A DNA stretch of 64,000 nucleotides from DATKEJ01 sp963768715 (GTDB lineage Bacteria > Bacteroidota > Rhodothermia > Rhodothermales > DATKEJ01), in assembly GCA_963768715.1 (NCBI GenBank), contig CAVYJC010000007.1:682001-746000 (forward strand). The letters run 5' to 3'. Below the pieces are notes generated by a model. It made no database searches. It saw only the letters and a program-made list of their open reading frames with translations, and was not told where the DNA came from. Shown here one piece after another: positions 44,670 to 52,974 of the stretch; position 1 is the first letter of the stretch; each line of letters opens with the position of its first letter. The translations under genes were made by a program, and so were the position numbers.

Positions 44670-46949
44670 GTGTATTCGATCTCAAAGATCTTCCAGAAAC
44701 GGATCTCCGTCTTCTTCGCCCTATTGGCGATTGCATCGGTTGCTGCGGGCATCTATCTGGCGGAGAACGGGGTCAGGTTCGATTACAATATCGAGGCCTT
44801 TCTGCCGGACAAAGATCCGTCAATCGAGGAATATCGCGCTTTCGCGGCGCGCTACACGCCCGACGACGCCGTAGTCATGGTCGGTTTCGAGACCGACAGC
44901 CTCTTCTCCGAAAGCGTGCTCGGCGCAATAACGGAAATGACCCGTGCGTTCGAAGACATCCCACACGTACAGCGGGTCAGATCGCTGACCAATTTTGAGC
45001 GCATCGTGGTCGTCAGCGACGTCGTTGAGCACCGAAGGCTCCTGGAGTCGGTGACGGATCCGGCCGTTGCGCGCCGGATTGTGCTCGATGACAGCACAGC
45101 CGTGGGTTACCTGGTGAACCCGATTGGAACGGTCACGGCACTGTACGTTCATATCAATCCCGATGAAAAAGGATACGTGATTCGGCGTGCCGTGATCGAC
45201 GGAATTCTCGCCGTGACCGATACGTACAAGGATCGCTTCCATTTTCGATACTCTGGTATTCCGTATCTGAGAAACGCCTACGTGGACGCCATACGCGGGG
45301 AGGCCATGCGATATTTCGCACTGTCGTCACTCGTGATCCTGGCGGCGCTCGTGTGGCTTTTCCGAGGTATTCGAGGGGTTGTCGTTCCTCTTCTGATCGT
45401 CTATCTCGGCGTGGTCTGGACTGTCACCATCATGATGGTCACCGGCAGTTCGATAGACGTTCTCTCATCCACAATCTCAGCGATGATCCTTGTCGTCGGA
45501 GTTGCCGACTCGGTTCACCTGCTGGCGCGGTATTACGACGGAATTGAAGCCGGACTGGGGAAGCGCGAGGCGGTACGAGACATGCTCGTGCGCCTGGGAG
45601 CGGCCACTTTCCTGACGAGCCTTACAACGGCGCTTGGATTCGCGACGCTCGTGACGAGCAACATCGTGCCCGTCCGTCGCTTCGGCATCTACACGGCAGC
45701 CGGTGTGATGATGACCTTCATTGTGTCCATCATCCTGCTGACGGCGGCCCTCTCGTGGCTGCCGAAACCCGGATCGCACAGCAGCAAACGGCTATCCGGA
45801 CCGTTTCGATCACTGATGGAACGCATCGATCGCATTGTGGCCGGTCATGCGAGCCATGTACTGGCCCTGGGAGGCGTCCTCTTTGTCGTTTCGGTGGTTG
45901 GAGTCTTGGGGATCCGCGTGAATGCCTTCGTCAACGACGACCTCGGGCCGTCTACAACACTCTATCGGGACCAGACCTTCTTCGAGAACAACCTCGTCTC
46001 GCCGTTTCCTCTCGAAATCGTTGTCAAGGGGAAGCCTGATGCCTTTCACGATCCGGAGAACCTCAGGCAGATCGATCGTCTCCAGACGTTTCTTCGGAGT
46101 CGGCCTTCGATTGGGAGAAGCTTCTCCATCGTAGACGTCATCAAGGATCTCGATCGAAATTTGAATCCGGATGCTTCGGGATCGATCCCGGAGAGCTCCG
46201 AACTGGTAGGCCAGTATCTCTTTCTGCTGGATCTGGCCGGGTCGGATGAGACTCGCCAACTGATCTCACCCGATCATTCCGAGGCGCGCATCGCGTCGCT
46301 CGTCGATGACATCGGATCCTCGAAGCTGGAGCCTCTGCTCGCCCAGATCGATTCGGTCATGGCAGGTACTCTCGACGGCGAGCTGACTTACATGAAAACG
46401 GGGACCATTGTCCTCGCCTCGAGGGTGAGCGAACACATCGTCGACTCGCTGCTCATTTCGACGCTGCTGGCCTTCCTCTTCGTTTCTGTGATAATGGGCT
46501 TCCTTTACCGCAGTCCCGTTCTGGTGGTTATATCGCTCATCCCCAACATCCTCCCGCTGGTAATGGTCGCGGGCTTCATGGGTTTTGTGGGGATCGAGCT
46601 CAAACCGGCGACCGCCGTCATTTTCTCTATTTCGTTTGGAGTCGCGGTAGACGACACGATTCATCTGCTTGCGCGGCTCAAGCAGGAACTCAGACGTGGA
46701 TTGAACGGGAGCACCGCGATCCAAAACTCGCTGCTCGGTACAGGGAAAGCGATCGTCATCACCTCCGTTATCCTCGCCGGCGGATTTCTCGTCTTGATGA
46801 CAAGTCAGTTCCAGAGCTCCGTATACATGGGAGGACTCATCGGTCTTACCGTGATCCTGGCGCTGCTCGGTGACATCTTTCTCCTGCCTGCCCTGCTGTA
46901 CACGTGGACTCGCTACTGCGAAAAGCACGGCATCAATCCTTTTCCCTGA
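44670..46949 (+). CDS. RND-superfamily exporter (MMPL/SSD type)
   Basis: A 759-residue permease starting at a GTG. Topology is 1 helix, a large periplasmic loop, 5 helices, then the same again: the pattern of single-chain MmpL/hopanoid-type RND exporters. The helix-4-like segments carry ISAMILVVGVADSVHLLARY in the first half and ISFGVAVDDTIHLLARL in the second, with the proton-relay Asp. Such exporters shuttle lipids or hydrophobic compounds. Part of the LolA-like - outer-membrane protein - RND set, with only 9 bases between genes. Confidence 0.88.
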   Translation: MYSISKIFQKRISVFFALLAIASVAAGIYLAENGVRFDYNIEAFLPDKDPSIEEYRAFAARYTPDDAVVMVGFETDSLFSESVLGAITEMTRAFEDIPHVQRVRSLTNFERIVVVSDVVEHRRLLESVTDPAVARRIVLDDSTAVGYLVNPIGTVTALYVHINPDEKGYVIRRAVIDGILAVTDTYKDRFHFRYSGIPYLRNAYVDAIRGEAMRYFALSSLVILAALVWLFRGIRGVVVPLLIVYLGVVWTVTIMMVTGSSIDVLSSTISAMILVVGVADSVHLLARYYDGIEAGLGKREAVRDMLVRLGAATFLTSLTTALGFATLVTSNIVPVRRFGIYTAAGVMMTFIVSIILLTAALSWLPKPGSHSSKRLSGPFRSLMERIDRIVAGHASHVLALGGVLFVVSVVGVLGIRVNAFVNDDLGPSTTLYRDQTFFENNLVSPFPLEIVVKGKPDAFHDPENLRQIDRLQTFLRSRPSIGRSFSIVDVIKDLDRNLNPDASGSIPESSELVGQYLFLLDLAGSDETRQLISPDHSEARIASLVDDIGSSKLEPLLAQIDSVMAGTLDGELTYMKTGTIVLASRVSEHIVDSLLISTLLAFLFVSVIMGFLYRSPVLVVISLIPNILPLVMVAGFMGFVGIELKPATAVIFSISFGVAVDDTIHLLARLKQELRRGLNGSTAIQNSLLGTGKAIVITSVILAGGFLVLMTSQFQSSVYMGGLIGLTVILALLGDIFLLPALLYTWTRYCEKHGINPFP

Positions 46950-47032
46950 TTTTTTTCGAGAAAGCATGATCCTTTTTCGGAAAGTTCTGCGCTTTGGTTC
47001 ATGAAGGCGTCGATAACGTCTAGCGAGCTAGC

Positions 47033-47251
47033 GGGCCACCCTCTTTAGCGCGCGCTTGCCGGTAATGGAGGTGGGATGTAACAGTCCCGTACCGGTCGGC
47101 CGCAACGAGGCATCCGGAGGGCACCCCCCCGCCTCCCTGCGAACCAGATCGCAGTTTCGGAGGCTTAGGTCTTTCGCCACTCTCGGAGGCTTGTGGTGAA
47201 AGGCCCAAAAGAAAGGGGCGCCGGGATATTCCCGGCGCCCCTTCAGTTTTT
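47033..47251 (+). ncRNA. Unclassified structured RNA candidate ending in a terminator
   Basis: Between the RND gene and a convergent lipoprotein gene lies a GC-rich stretch with no open frame but ordered pairing. Helix GGGC/GCCC at 47033 and 47203 encloses a 30-base unpaired left side and, on the right side, hairpins CTGCGA-TCGCAG (47137) and CTTTCGCCAC-GTGGTGAAAG (47171). The next helix is GGAGGTGGG (47067) with CCCGCCTCC (47128), and the tip holds nested CCGG and GGCC pairings. The end is a strong terminator. The long irregular stem with a one-sided open bubble recalls 6S RNA, but I see no decisive 6S sequence. No Rfam family is confirmed. Confidence 0.45.
47212..47251. terminator. Bidirectional intrinsic terminator
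   Basis: A 13-bp hairpin with the top GGGATATTCCC is followed by CAGTTTTT on the plus strand and, read in reverse, by TTTCTTTT. It can end both the plus-strand RNA/RND transcript and the convergent minus-strand lipoprotein gene that stops at 47268. Confidence 0.9.
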
Positions 47252-47267
47252 GCCCCTCGTCTGCGTC

Positions 47268-47810
47268 CTACGACTCGACAAGAATGTCGCCGTATGAGAC
47301 GATCTCCCCTCTCACGTCGAACACGAATACCCGATGCAGTCCGCTGGCGACCCCCAGATCACCCGCCACGGAAAACTGACGCGGCGAAAAAACGAACGTA
47401 AATGAACCCGGCTGTGTCGCCTGAGGAAGTTCGTCCAATCGAATAAGTCGACCCGTGTCGTCGTAGCCGCGAAGGACGAGTCCGCCGGAGAGAGAATTGA
47501 ACTGCTGGACAAGTACCGTGACGGTGACGAGATCGCCGGCGGTCGGATTTGGATAGGCAGGATCGAAGCGCACGACGCCTGCGAAATTCGGTGCGGTGCG
47601 CCAGTCGTCGAGATCGTTTTCGATCTCCTTTCCGCTGCCGTCGACAGCGATTCGGCCGTCGTCCGTCGTGCGAACAATCCCTGATGGGGTCTGGCCTGCA
47701 TCGTCCTCGAACTGATTCTGCGCCTGCTGCGAATCGCACGATGCGATAAACAGGAGGCTCACGAGCATCCAAGGACATCCTGAGTCGAAGCGGAGTGCAC
47801 GAACAATCAT
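47268..47810 (-). CDS. Hypothetical lipoprotein
   Basis: A 180-residue protein whose signal peptide ends LLFIASC, a good lipobox, with Cys26 as the anchor. The mature part contains DWRTAPNFAGVVRFDPAYPN then PTAGDLVTVTVLVQQFNSL and looks like a beta-sandwich. DPAYPNPTAGDLVTV resembles the FNPFPNPA motif seen before C-terminal beta-domains in Bacteroidota. No enzyme motif. Divergent from the ABC ATPase gene by 95 bases. Confidence 0.7.
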   Translation of the reverse strand: MIVRALRFDSGCPWMLVSLLFIASCDSQQAQNQFEDDAGQTPSGIVRTTDDGRIAVDGSGKEIENDLDDWRTAPNFAGVVRFDPAYPNPTAGDLVTVTVLVQQFNSLSGGLVLRGYDDTGRLIRLDELPQATQPGSFTFVFSPRQFSVAGDLGVASGLHRVFVFDVRGEIVSYGDILVES

Positions 47811-47905
47811 TTATCTTGCCTCTGGAAGAAACGACGAGCTTCAGGGCCGAAGAAACCCGCGGAAGCGAATTAGGTTCACTTCCACCGCAACGCGAGCGGT
47901 AGCCA

Positions 47906-48703
47906 ATGCCAGACAACCCACTTCTTAAGGTAGATTCTCTAGGGGTCACGCTGAATGCGCGACGAATCGTCGAGGGAATTCACTTTGCGGTTGAGGCCGG
48001 CGAGTGGGTTGGAATCATCGGACCGAACGGAAGCGGAAAGACCACACTTTTGAGAGCGCTCAATGGATTCCTTCCATTCACAGGGACCGTCGCACTGAAG
48101 GGCCGCGAAGTACGTCGCTGGCTGCGAAGGGAGCTTGCCACGACGGTCTCCTTCGTCCGGCAGACCCATACGTTGGCCTTCGACTTCAGTGTTGAGGAAT
48201 TGGTGGGTATGGGGCGAACCCCCTACAAGGGATGGCTCGACGGTTTGGATGGTGACGATCTTTCCGGAATTGGAGAAGCACTTACCCGTGTGAATCTCGA
48301 GGGGTTCGAACAGCGCAACGTGCTTTCGCTGTCCGGCGGAGAGCTGCAGAGGGTCTTTCTCGCACAAACGCTGGTCCAGGACACCGAGCTCGTACTCCTC
48401 GACGAGCCGACCACGCACCTCGACGTTTACCAGCAGTACGAATTCCTCGAACACGTGAGAGAGATGACGCACTCCGGCCGAACGGTCGTTTCCGTGTTCC
48501 ATGACCTGGAACAGGCGTCGCGGTACTCCGACAAACTACTCGTGATGCTGGAAGGCAGGCAGGTAGCATTCGCGGCCCCGGCGGAAATTCTGACTCCGGA
48601 TCTCATCGCGTCCGTCTTTAACATGAGTGTCCGCGTCGGTCGGTCGGAGGAGGGATTGGCAACCATCGCGTATCTTCGCCCGGTTAGAACCATAGAAACC
48701 TGA
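47906..48703 (+). CDS. ABC transporter ATPase, BtuD/heme-siderophore type
   Basis: A 265-residue ATPase with Walker A GPNGSGKTT, Q-loop in TVSFVRQTHTLAFDF, ABC signature LSGGELQR, Walker B VLLDEPTTHLD and the switch His in SVFHDL. The sequence around SFVRQTHTLAFDFSVEELV and GRTPYKG matches ATPases of cobalamin, heme or siderophore importers. No permease or binding protein gene is in the window. The next gene is a cobalamin adenosyltransferase, which favours vitamin B12 uptake; that is inference. The stop codon lies inside a palindromic repeat. Confidence 0.85.
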   Translation: MPDNPLLKVDSLGVTLNARRIVEGIHFAVEAGEWVGIIGPNGSGKTTLLRALNGFLPFTGTVALKGREVRRWLRRELATTVSFVRQTHTLAFDFSVEELVGMGRTPYKGWLDGLDGDDLSGIGEALTRVNLEGFEQRNVLSLSGGELQRVFLAQTLVQDTELVLLDEPTTHLDVYQQYEFLEHVREMTHSGRTVVSVFHDLEQASRYSDKLLVMLEGRQVAFAAPAEILTPDLIASVFNMSVRVGRSEEGLATIAYLRPVRTIET

Positions 48704-48729
48704 CAGGTTTTGAAAACCTGTCAGGTTTT
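48696..48729. repeat. Nested palindromic repeat, copy 1
   Basis: Arms AAACCTGACAGGTTTT and AAAACCTGTCAGGTTT pair across a single G, and each arm is itself a small palindrome (AACCTG-A-CAGGTT). It contains the stop of the ABC ATPase gene and could act as a terminator-like hairpin. A second copy is at 52259. Confidence 0.9.
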
Positions 48730-48738
48730 ATTCGACCT

Positions 48739-49290
48739 ATGAAAATCTACACACGCACCGGTGACGACGGATCGACAGGGCTCTTCGGCGGCAACCGAGT
48801 TCAGAAGAGTCACCCACGGATCCGAGCGTATGGGACAGTGGACGAAGTGAATTCCACTCTCGGGTTGGCGATCGCTCACCTCCCGGCAACCGGAGCTTTC
48901 GATACCGTGCGGACCCATTTGACAGATTGCCAGAACGACCTCTTCGCACTCGGAGCGGATCTGGCCACACCTTTCGAATCGAAGGCGAGTGTTCCGCGAA
49001 TCGCAGACGAAAACGTCGCAAACGTCGAGAATACGATCGACGAAATGGAGGCGCATCTGCCGCCCCTGTCGCGTTTTATCCTCCCGGGTGGGCATCCTGC
49101 CGCGGCCGCTCTCCACCTCGCTCGCACGACGTGTCGCAGAGCTGAAAGGGAGGTCGTTGACGCCATGCATGGCGAGTCCCTCAATCCGCTTGCCGTCAAG
49201 TATCTGAATCGCCTCTCCGATCTCTTGTTCGTCGCAGCAAGGCACGTAAACCGACTTGCCGAGATTCCGGACGTGATTTGGGAAGGCTGA
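48739..49290 (+). CDS. ATP:cob(I)alamin adenosyltransferase (PduO/MMAB type)
   Basis: A 183-residue PduO-type enzyme that makes adenosylcobalamin from cob(I)alamin and ATP. The N-terminal MKIYTRTGDDGSTGLFGG, the segment YGTVDEVNSTLGLA and the arginine-rich ARTTCRRAEREVV are the family active-site blocks. It follows the B12-type ABC ATPase gene across the palindromic repeat and sits 4 kb from a B12-binding protein, so adenosylcobalamin is evidently used by this organism, for example by methylmalonyl-CoA mutase. Confidence 0.93.
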   Translation: MKIYTRTGDDGSTGLFGGNRVQKSHPRIRAYGTVDEVNSTLGLAIAHLPATGAFDTVRTHLTDCQNDLFALGADLATPFESKASVPRIADENVANVENTIDEMEAHLPPLSRFILPGGHPAAAALHLARTTCRRAEREVVDAMHGESLNPLAVKYLNRLSDLLFVAARHVNRLAEIPDVIWEG

Positions 49291-49303
49291 ACGAGATCGA
49301 CGC

Positions 49304-50536
49304 ATGAATGTCCTTGGCTGGATCGTACTAACGGCGCTCATCGTAAACCATCTCGTTGCTACGATCGTCGGAGTCCTCAATCTGAAGGCGATGAAGCCCG
49401 CGCTCCCGGAAGAATTCCGGGAAACGTTCGAGGAGGATTCGTACGTGGCATCCCAGCGATATACGAGGGCCAAGACGAGACTCGGAATTATCTCTGACAC
49501 GACCGAGCTCGTCATTCTCATCGGCTTCTGGCAGGCAAAAGGCTTTCAGTTTCTCGACGAGATCGTGCGCTCGTTCGGTTGGAGCGCGACGATCACAGGG
49601 ATCGTCTACATCTCAGCGCTGCTGCTGGCGCAGTCGCTCGCCGGACTGCCCTTCTCGATATACCAGACGTTCATCCTCGAGGAGCGGTTCGGATTTAACC
49701 GGACCACAGCAGCAACATTCATCATGGATCGTCTCAAAGGACTCGTGCTCTCCGCCCTGATCGGTATTCCACTCATCGCAGTCATCCTGACCTTCTTTTC
49801 AATCGCAGGGGATCTCGCATGGCTGTACAGTTGGATTCTGGTGGTGGCCTTTACGCTCGTCATGCAGTATGTCGCCCCGACGCTCATCATGCCTCTCTTC
49901 AACAAATTTGAGCCACTCGTTGAAGGCACGCTTCGGAATCACATACTGGAAATGGCGGAGAGAGCCCGCTTCCCGCTCAAGAACGTGCTCATCATGGACG
50001 GCTCGAAACGCTCCAGTAAGTCGAATGCATTCTTCACCGGTTTCGGTAAGCAGAAGCGGATCGCCCTTTTCGACACGCTGGTCGAACAACATACTGACGA
50101 GGAGCTTGTTGCGGTCCTTGCTCATGAGATCGGCCACTACAAGAAGAAGCATATCCTGCAGGGGATGATCGTTTCTGTCATTCACACGGGTGTCCTGTTC
50201 TTCCTGCTCAGCCAGGTTCTCGACTATTCCCCTCTGTTTAACGCGTTCTATGTGACAGAGCCGTCGGTGTACACGGGGCTAATATTCTTCGGCCTCCTCC
50301 TTTCGCCGGTTGAGCTCATTCTCGGCTTCCTGATGAACGCGCTTTCCCGTCACAACGAATTCGTTGCGGATCGTTACGCAGCCGAGTTGACGGGCAATGG
50401 GGAGGATCTCGTCGCCGCACTCAAGCGGCTTTCTCGCTCCAACCTTTCGAACTTGACACCGCATCCCTCCTTCGTGCGGCTTTACTATTCGCATCCTCCG
50501 GTTCTGGCTCGAATTCAGGCTCTGCGAAATCTTTAG
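49304..50536 (+). CDS. M48 (Ste24/CAAX-prenyl-protease type) zinc metallopeptidase
   Basis: A 410-residue integral membrane protease. The zinc site HEIGH is at residues 274-278 (AHEIGHYKKKH), and the third ligand Glu lies in SRHNEFVADRYAAE. The N-terminal YTRAKTRLGIISD and the ERFGFNRTT segment are typical of Ste24 proteins. Several helices surround the site. In bacteria these act on membrane or misfolded proteins. It begins 13 bases after the adenosyltransferase gene. Confidence 0.92.
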   Translation: MNVLGWIVLTALIVNHLVATIVGVLNLKAMKPALPEEFRETFEEDSYVASQRYTRAKTRLGIISDTTELVILIGFWQAKGFQFLDEIVRSFGWSATITGIVYISALLLAQSLAGLPFSIYQTFILEERFGFNRTTAATFIMDRLKGLVLSALIGIPLIAVILTFFSIAGDLAWLYSWILVVAFTLVMQYVAPTLIMPLFNKFEPLVEGTLRNHILEMAERARFPLKNVLIMDGSKRSSKSNAFFTGFGKQKRIALFDTLVEQHTDEELVAVLAHEIGHYKKKHILQGMIVSVIHTGVLFFLLSQVLDYSPLFNAFYVTEPSVYTGLIFFGLLLSPVELILGFLMNALSRHNEFVADRYAAELTGNGEDLVAALKRLSRSNLSNLTPHPSFVRLYYSHPPVLARIQALRNL

Positions 50537-50630
50537 AAAAGCCGGCTGAGGGTGTCTTTATCTTCCAAAGGCCGCACAACGGCCGTCCCCCAACGAAGTG
50601 ACTTTCAACGAACCAATACCCGATTTATAG

Positions 50631-51497
50631 ATGACCGTGACGAACGCGCTTGCCGCACTGTTGTTCGCCTGTATGCTGCTCCTTAGTACCGGAACAAGAG
50701 TTCACGCCCAGGATGATCCGGAGCCCGGATGGGCGTTCAAGGCACAGCTCTCCACCGTTTGGGCAGGCGGAAACTCGGAGTCAAATACGCTTGGATTCAG
50801 AACGACCATCAAGCGACTATGGGAAGACGCGTCGTGGAGCACTTCAGCCGGTGCGCTCAGGACTCAATCCTCCATTACGACACGTCGAGCCGTCGGCTCA
50901 ATCGACTCGTTCGTGATCGACGAAAAGACTACCACTGAAACCACGGCGGAGGCCCTGTTCGCCAGAACGAAGTTGGATCAGAATGTGAACGAGAAGATCC
51001 ATGTTCTCGGCGGGGTAGACTGGCTTCGAAACACCCTCTCGGGCGTCGACAGTCGGTTCCTGCTCGCACTCGGGGCAGGGGTCTCGCTAAGCGAGACGAA
51101 GAATGTGGTAGCGAAGGCAGATCTTTCGCTCACTTATACATTCGAGGCCGATGTGGTGGACAACCCGTTCTCCAGCGACAAATTTCCCGGTCTCCGCGCC
51201 GGCTACAATGCGACCTACCAGGTCAGCCATTCGACGCAACTCGAGAGCGAGCTCGTGGGTGACTGGAACCTCGACAATACAGACGACATTCGCATCGACT
51301 GGACGAATGCGACGTCGGTGGCCATAAATTCGAGTCTTGCGCTCAAACCCAGCACGCTAATCCAATGGCGCAACAGCCCGGCACTCGCATCGGTGGATCT
51401 ATTCGATGAAGGGGGAGAGTCAACAGGCGAGTCCGTCACGGTACCTTTGGAGAAGATGGACTGGTTTCTCAACCTGGCTATTGTCCTGACACTGTAA
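50631..51497 (+). CDS. DUF481 outer-membrane protein
   Basis: A 288-residue exported protein with a signal peptide ending near VHAQ and a beta-barrel-like body (FKAQLSTVWAGGNSESNTLG, AKADLSLTYTFEADVV). The opening GNSE/SNT motif and the repeated strands are typical of DUF481 (YdiY-like) proteins. Probably an outer-membrane barrel of unknown function. It stops 13 bases before the convergent methyltransferase gene. Confidence 0.85.
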   Translation: MTVTNALAALLFACMLLLSTGTRVHAQDDPEPGWAFKAQLSTVWAGGNSESNTLGFRTTIKRLWEDASWSTSAGALRTQSSITTRRAVGSIDSFVIDEKTTTETTAEALFARTKLDQNVNEKIHVLGGVDWLRNTLSGVDSRFLLALGAGVSLSETKNVVAKADLSLTYTFEADVVDNPFSSDKFPGLRAGYNATYQVSHSTQLESELVGDWNLDNTDDIRIDWTNATSVAINSSLALKPSTLIQWRNSPALASVDLFDEGGESTGESVTVPLEKMDWFLNLAIVLTL

Positions 51498-51510
51498 GGA
51501 GCAGATCGGC

Positions 51511-52227
51511 TTAAACGAAGCCCATCCTTGACAAGGCGATGGCCACGGCGGCGGTTGCAGCCGTTTCTATCCTGAGCACGCGGGCGCCGAGATGGTAGAA
51601 GGAGAATCCGGCGTCGAGGAGCAGGGTCCGCTCGGCCGCGCTCCAACCGCGCTCGGCACCAAGCGACAAGACCGCTGAGTCCATTGACGGCGTCCAGGAG
51701 GAGAGGCGCAGCGGCGCCTCGTAGTTGTCGAGAGCAAGACGATCACCGTCAGAATTGATCGAGTCTAACGCCTCCGCCAGACTGTTGAATCGATGTAGAT
51801 CGGGGAGTCGCGGATTGAAAGCCTGCTCGGCGCCGGTCTTGAGGTGCCGCTCAAATTCTCCGGACGTCCAGAGACTCGAGCTCGCGTAACCGGGATCGCT
51901 CCGATCGGTATCGCAAAAGAACAGCCGCGATACACCCATGGCCGTCATCTCCCGAAGCAGCCGCCGAGCGGTCTGCGGCCTTGGCATTCCGAGAATCATG
52001 GTGATCGGGTACAAATCGGCGCCCTCTCCCGTCCATCGAACCAAAATTCGAAGCGATTGGCCGTCAACGCGATCGATTCTTCCCTTTCCGGTCCGGCCGT
52101 CGATGAGCCCGACATCAAACGAATCACCTGTTGACCGGCGGAGCACCTTCATGATATGGACCGCCCGCGGATCCGTAAGGGGAAGCACAACGTCCAAATC
52201 TTCGGAATCAAGCAAAATAAGATTCAT
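51511..52227 (-). CDS. Second RsmE-family SPOUT methyltransferase
   Basis: A 238-residue protein with the RsmE layout: N-terminal DPRAVHIMKVLRRSTGDSF and VGLIDGRTGKGRIDRVDG, a central TMILGMPRPQTARRLLREMT, and a C-terminal knot with LSLGAERGWSAAE and LGARVLRIETAATAA, aligning with IGPEGG and LG-RILRTETA of RsmE. The GPEGG loop has become GAERG. ATG at 52227 (MNLILLDSEDLD) is chosen; the longer frame would start inside the repeat at 52259. A canonical rsmE exists at 34795, so this paralogue may modify a different site. Confidence 0.82.
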   Translation of the reverse strand: MNLILLDSEDLDVVLPLTDPRAVHIMKVLRRSTGDSFDVGLIDGRTGKGRIDRVDGQSLRILVRWTGEGADLYPITMILGMPRPQTARRLLREMTAMGVSRLFFCDTDRSDPGYASSSLWTSGEFERHLKTGAEQAFNPRLPDLHRFNSLAEALDSINSDGDRLALDNYEAPLRLSSWTPSMDSAVLSLGAERGWSAAERTLLLDAGFSFYHLGARVLRIETAATAAVAIALSRMGFV

Positions 52228-52258
52228 GCGGTACACCGTAAGACAGGAGGGGACCAAG

Positions 52259-52292
52259 AAAACCTGACAGGTTTTCAAAACCTGTCAGGTTT
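52259..52292. repeat. Nested palindromic repeat, copy 2
   Basis: Same 34-base element as at 48696, with arms AAACCTGACAGGTTTT and AAAACCTGTCAGGTTT across a single C. It lies between the divergent methyltransferase and thioesterase genes. Confidence 0.9.
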
Positions 52293-52341
52293 CTCGCGGT
52301 TCTACCAAGAACACCAAATCCCATTCAAATTGATTGAGAAT

Positions 52342-52905
52342 ATGAAGCGACCCGCGCCTCGACCGGTGTCGACATCGCGGTCCACCATGACAGAATACGT
52401 GCTCCCGAACGATACGAACACACTCGGAAACCTCATGGGGGGCCGGCTTCTACACTGGATGGACATCTGCGCCGCGATGACGGCGCAGCGCCACACCAAC
52501 CGGGTCTGCGTCACGGCCTCCGTCGATTCGGTCGACTTTCGCTCGCCCATCCACCTCGGTGAAATCGTCAATCTCGAGAGCGTAGTGAATCGGGCGTTCC
52601 ACACCTCTCTGGAAGTGCAAGTCGATGTATGGGCCGAGAATCCCATCATGGGTTCGAGGCGAAAGTGCAACACGGCGTTCTTCACTTTCGTTGCGGTCGA
52701 TGAAGCTTACACCAAGACGAACGTTCCGGAGATTGTCGTCGAAACCGACGAGCAGCGTCAGCGATTTGAAGGGGCACTCCGACGCCGTGAGCTCCGCCTC
52801 GTCATGGCGGGCAGGATGAACCTGGATGACGCGCATGACCTGCGAACGATGTTGCTTCACGGTACTGGGGCTGACAACGATGACAAGCAGCGCGGTGACA
52901 GTTAG
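52342..52905 (+). CDS. Acyl-CoA thioesterase (hotdog fold, YciA-like)
   Basis: A 187-residue hotdog-fold thioesterase starting MKRPAPRPVSTSRSTMTEYV. The active-site segment TNTLGNLMGGRLLHWMD is followed by VDSVDFRSPIHLGEIVNLES, both typical of YciA/BFIT-type enzymes that hydrolyse acyl-CoA to free acid and CoA. A longer open frame runs back across the palindrome but lacks conserved residues. Followed after 70 bases by the B12-binding protein gene. Confidence 0.88.
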   Translation: MKRPAPRPVSTSRSTMTEYVLPNDTNTLGNLMGGRLLHWMDICAAMTAQRHTNRVCVTASVDSVDFRSPIHLGEIVNLESVVNRAFHTSLEVQVDVWAENPIMGSRRKCNTAFFTFVAVDEAYTKTNVPEIVVETDEQRQRFEGALRRRELRLVMAGRMNLDDAHDLRTMLLHGTGADNDDKQRGDS

Positions 52906-52974
52906 ACCGGCAATCTGTATCATTGGCACGACAGGCGTTTCCCAAGGCTCGTCACACCATCACTCCCCGGCTCG

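Noticed and set aside
47811..47905. Possible cobalamin riboswitch upstream of the B12-type ABC ATPase gene
   Set aside because: The gap is only 95 bases and lacks the conserved core and pseudoknot strands; the structured block at 47.0-47.25 kb is separated from the ATPase gene by an opposite-strand gene, so it cannot control it in cis.
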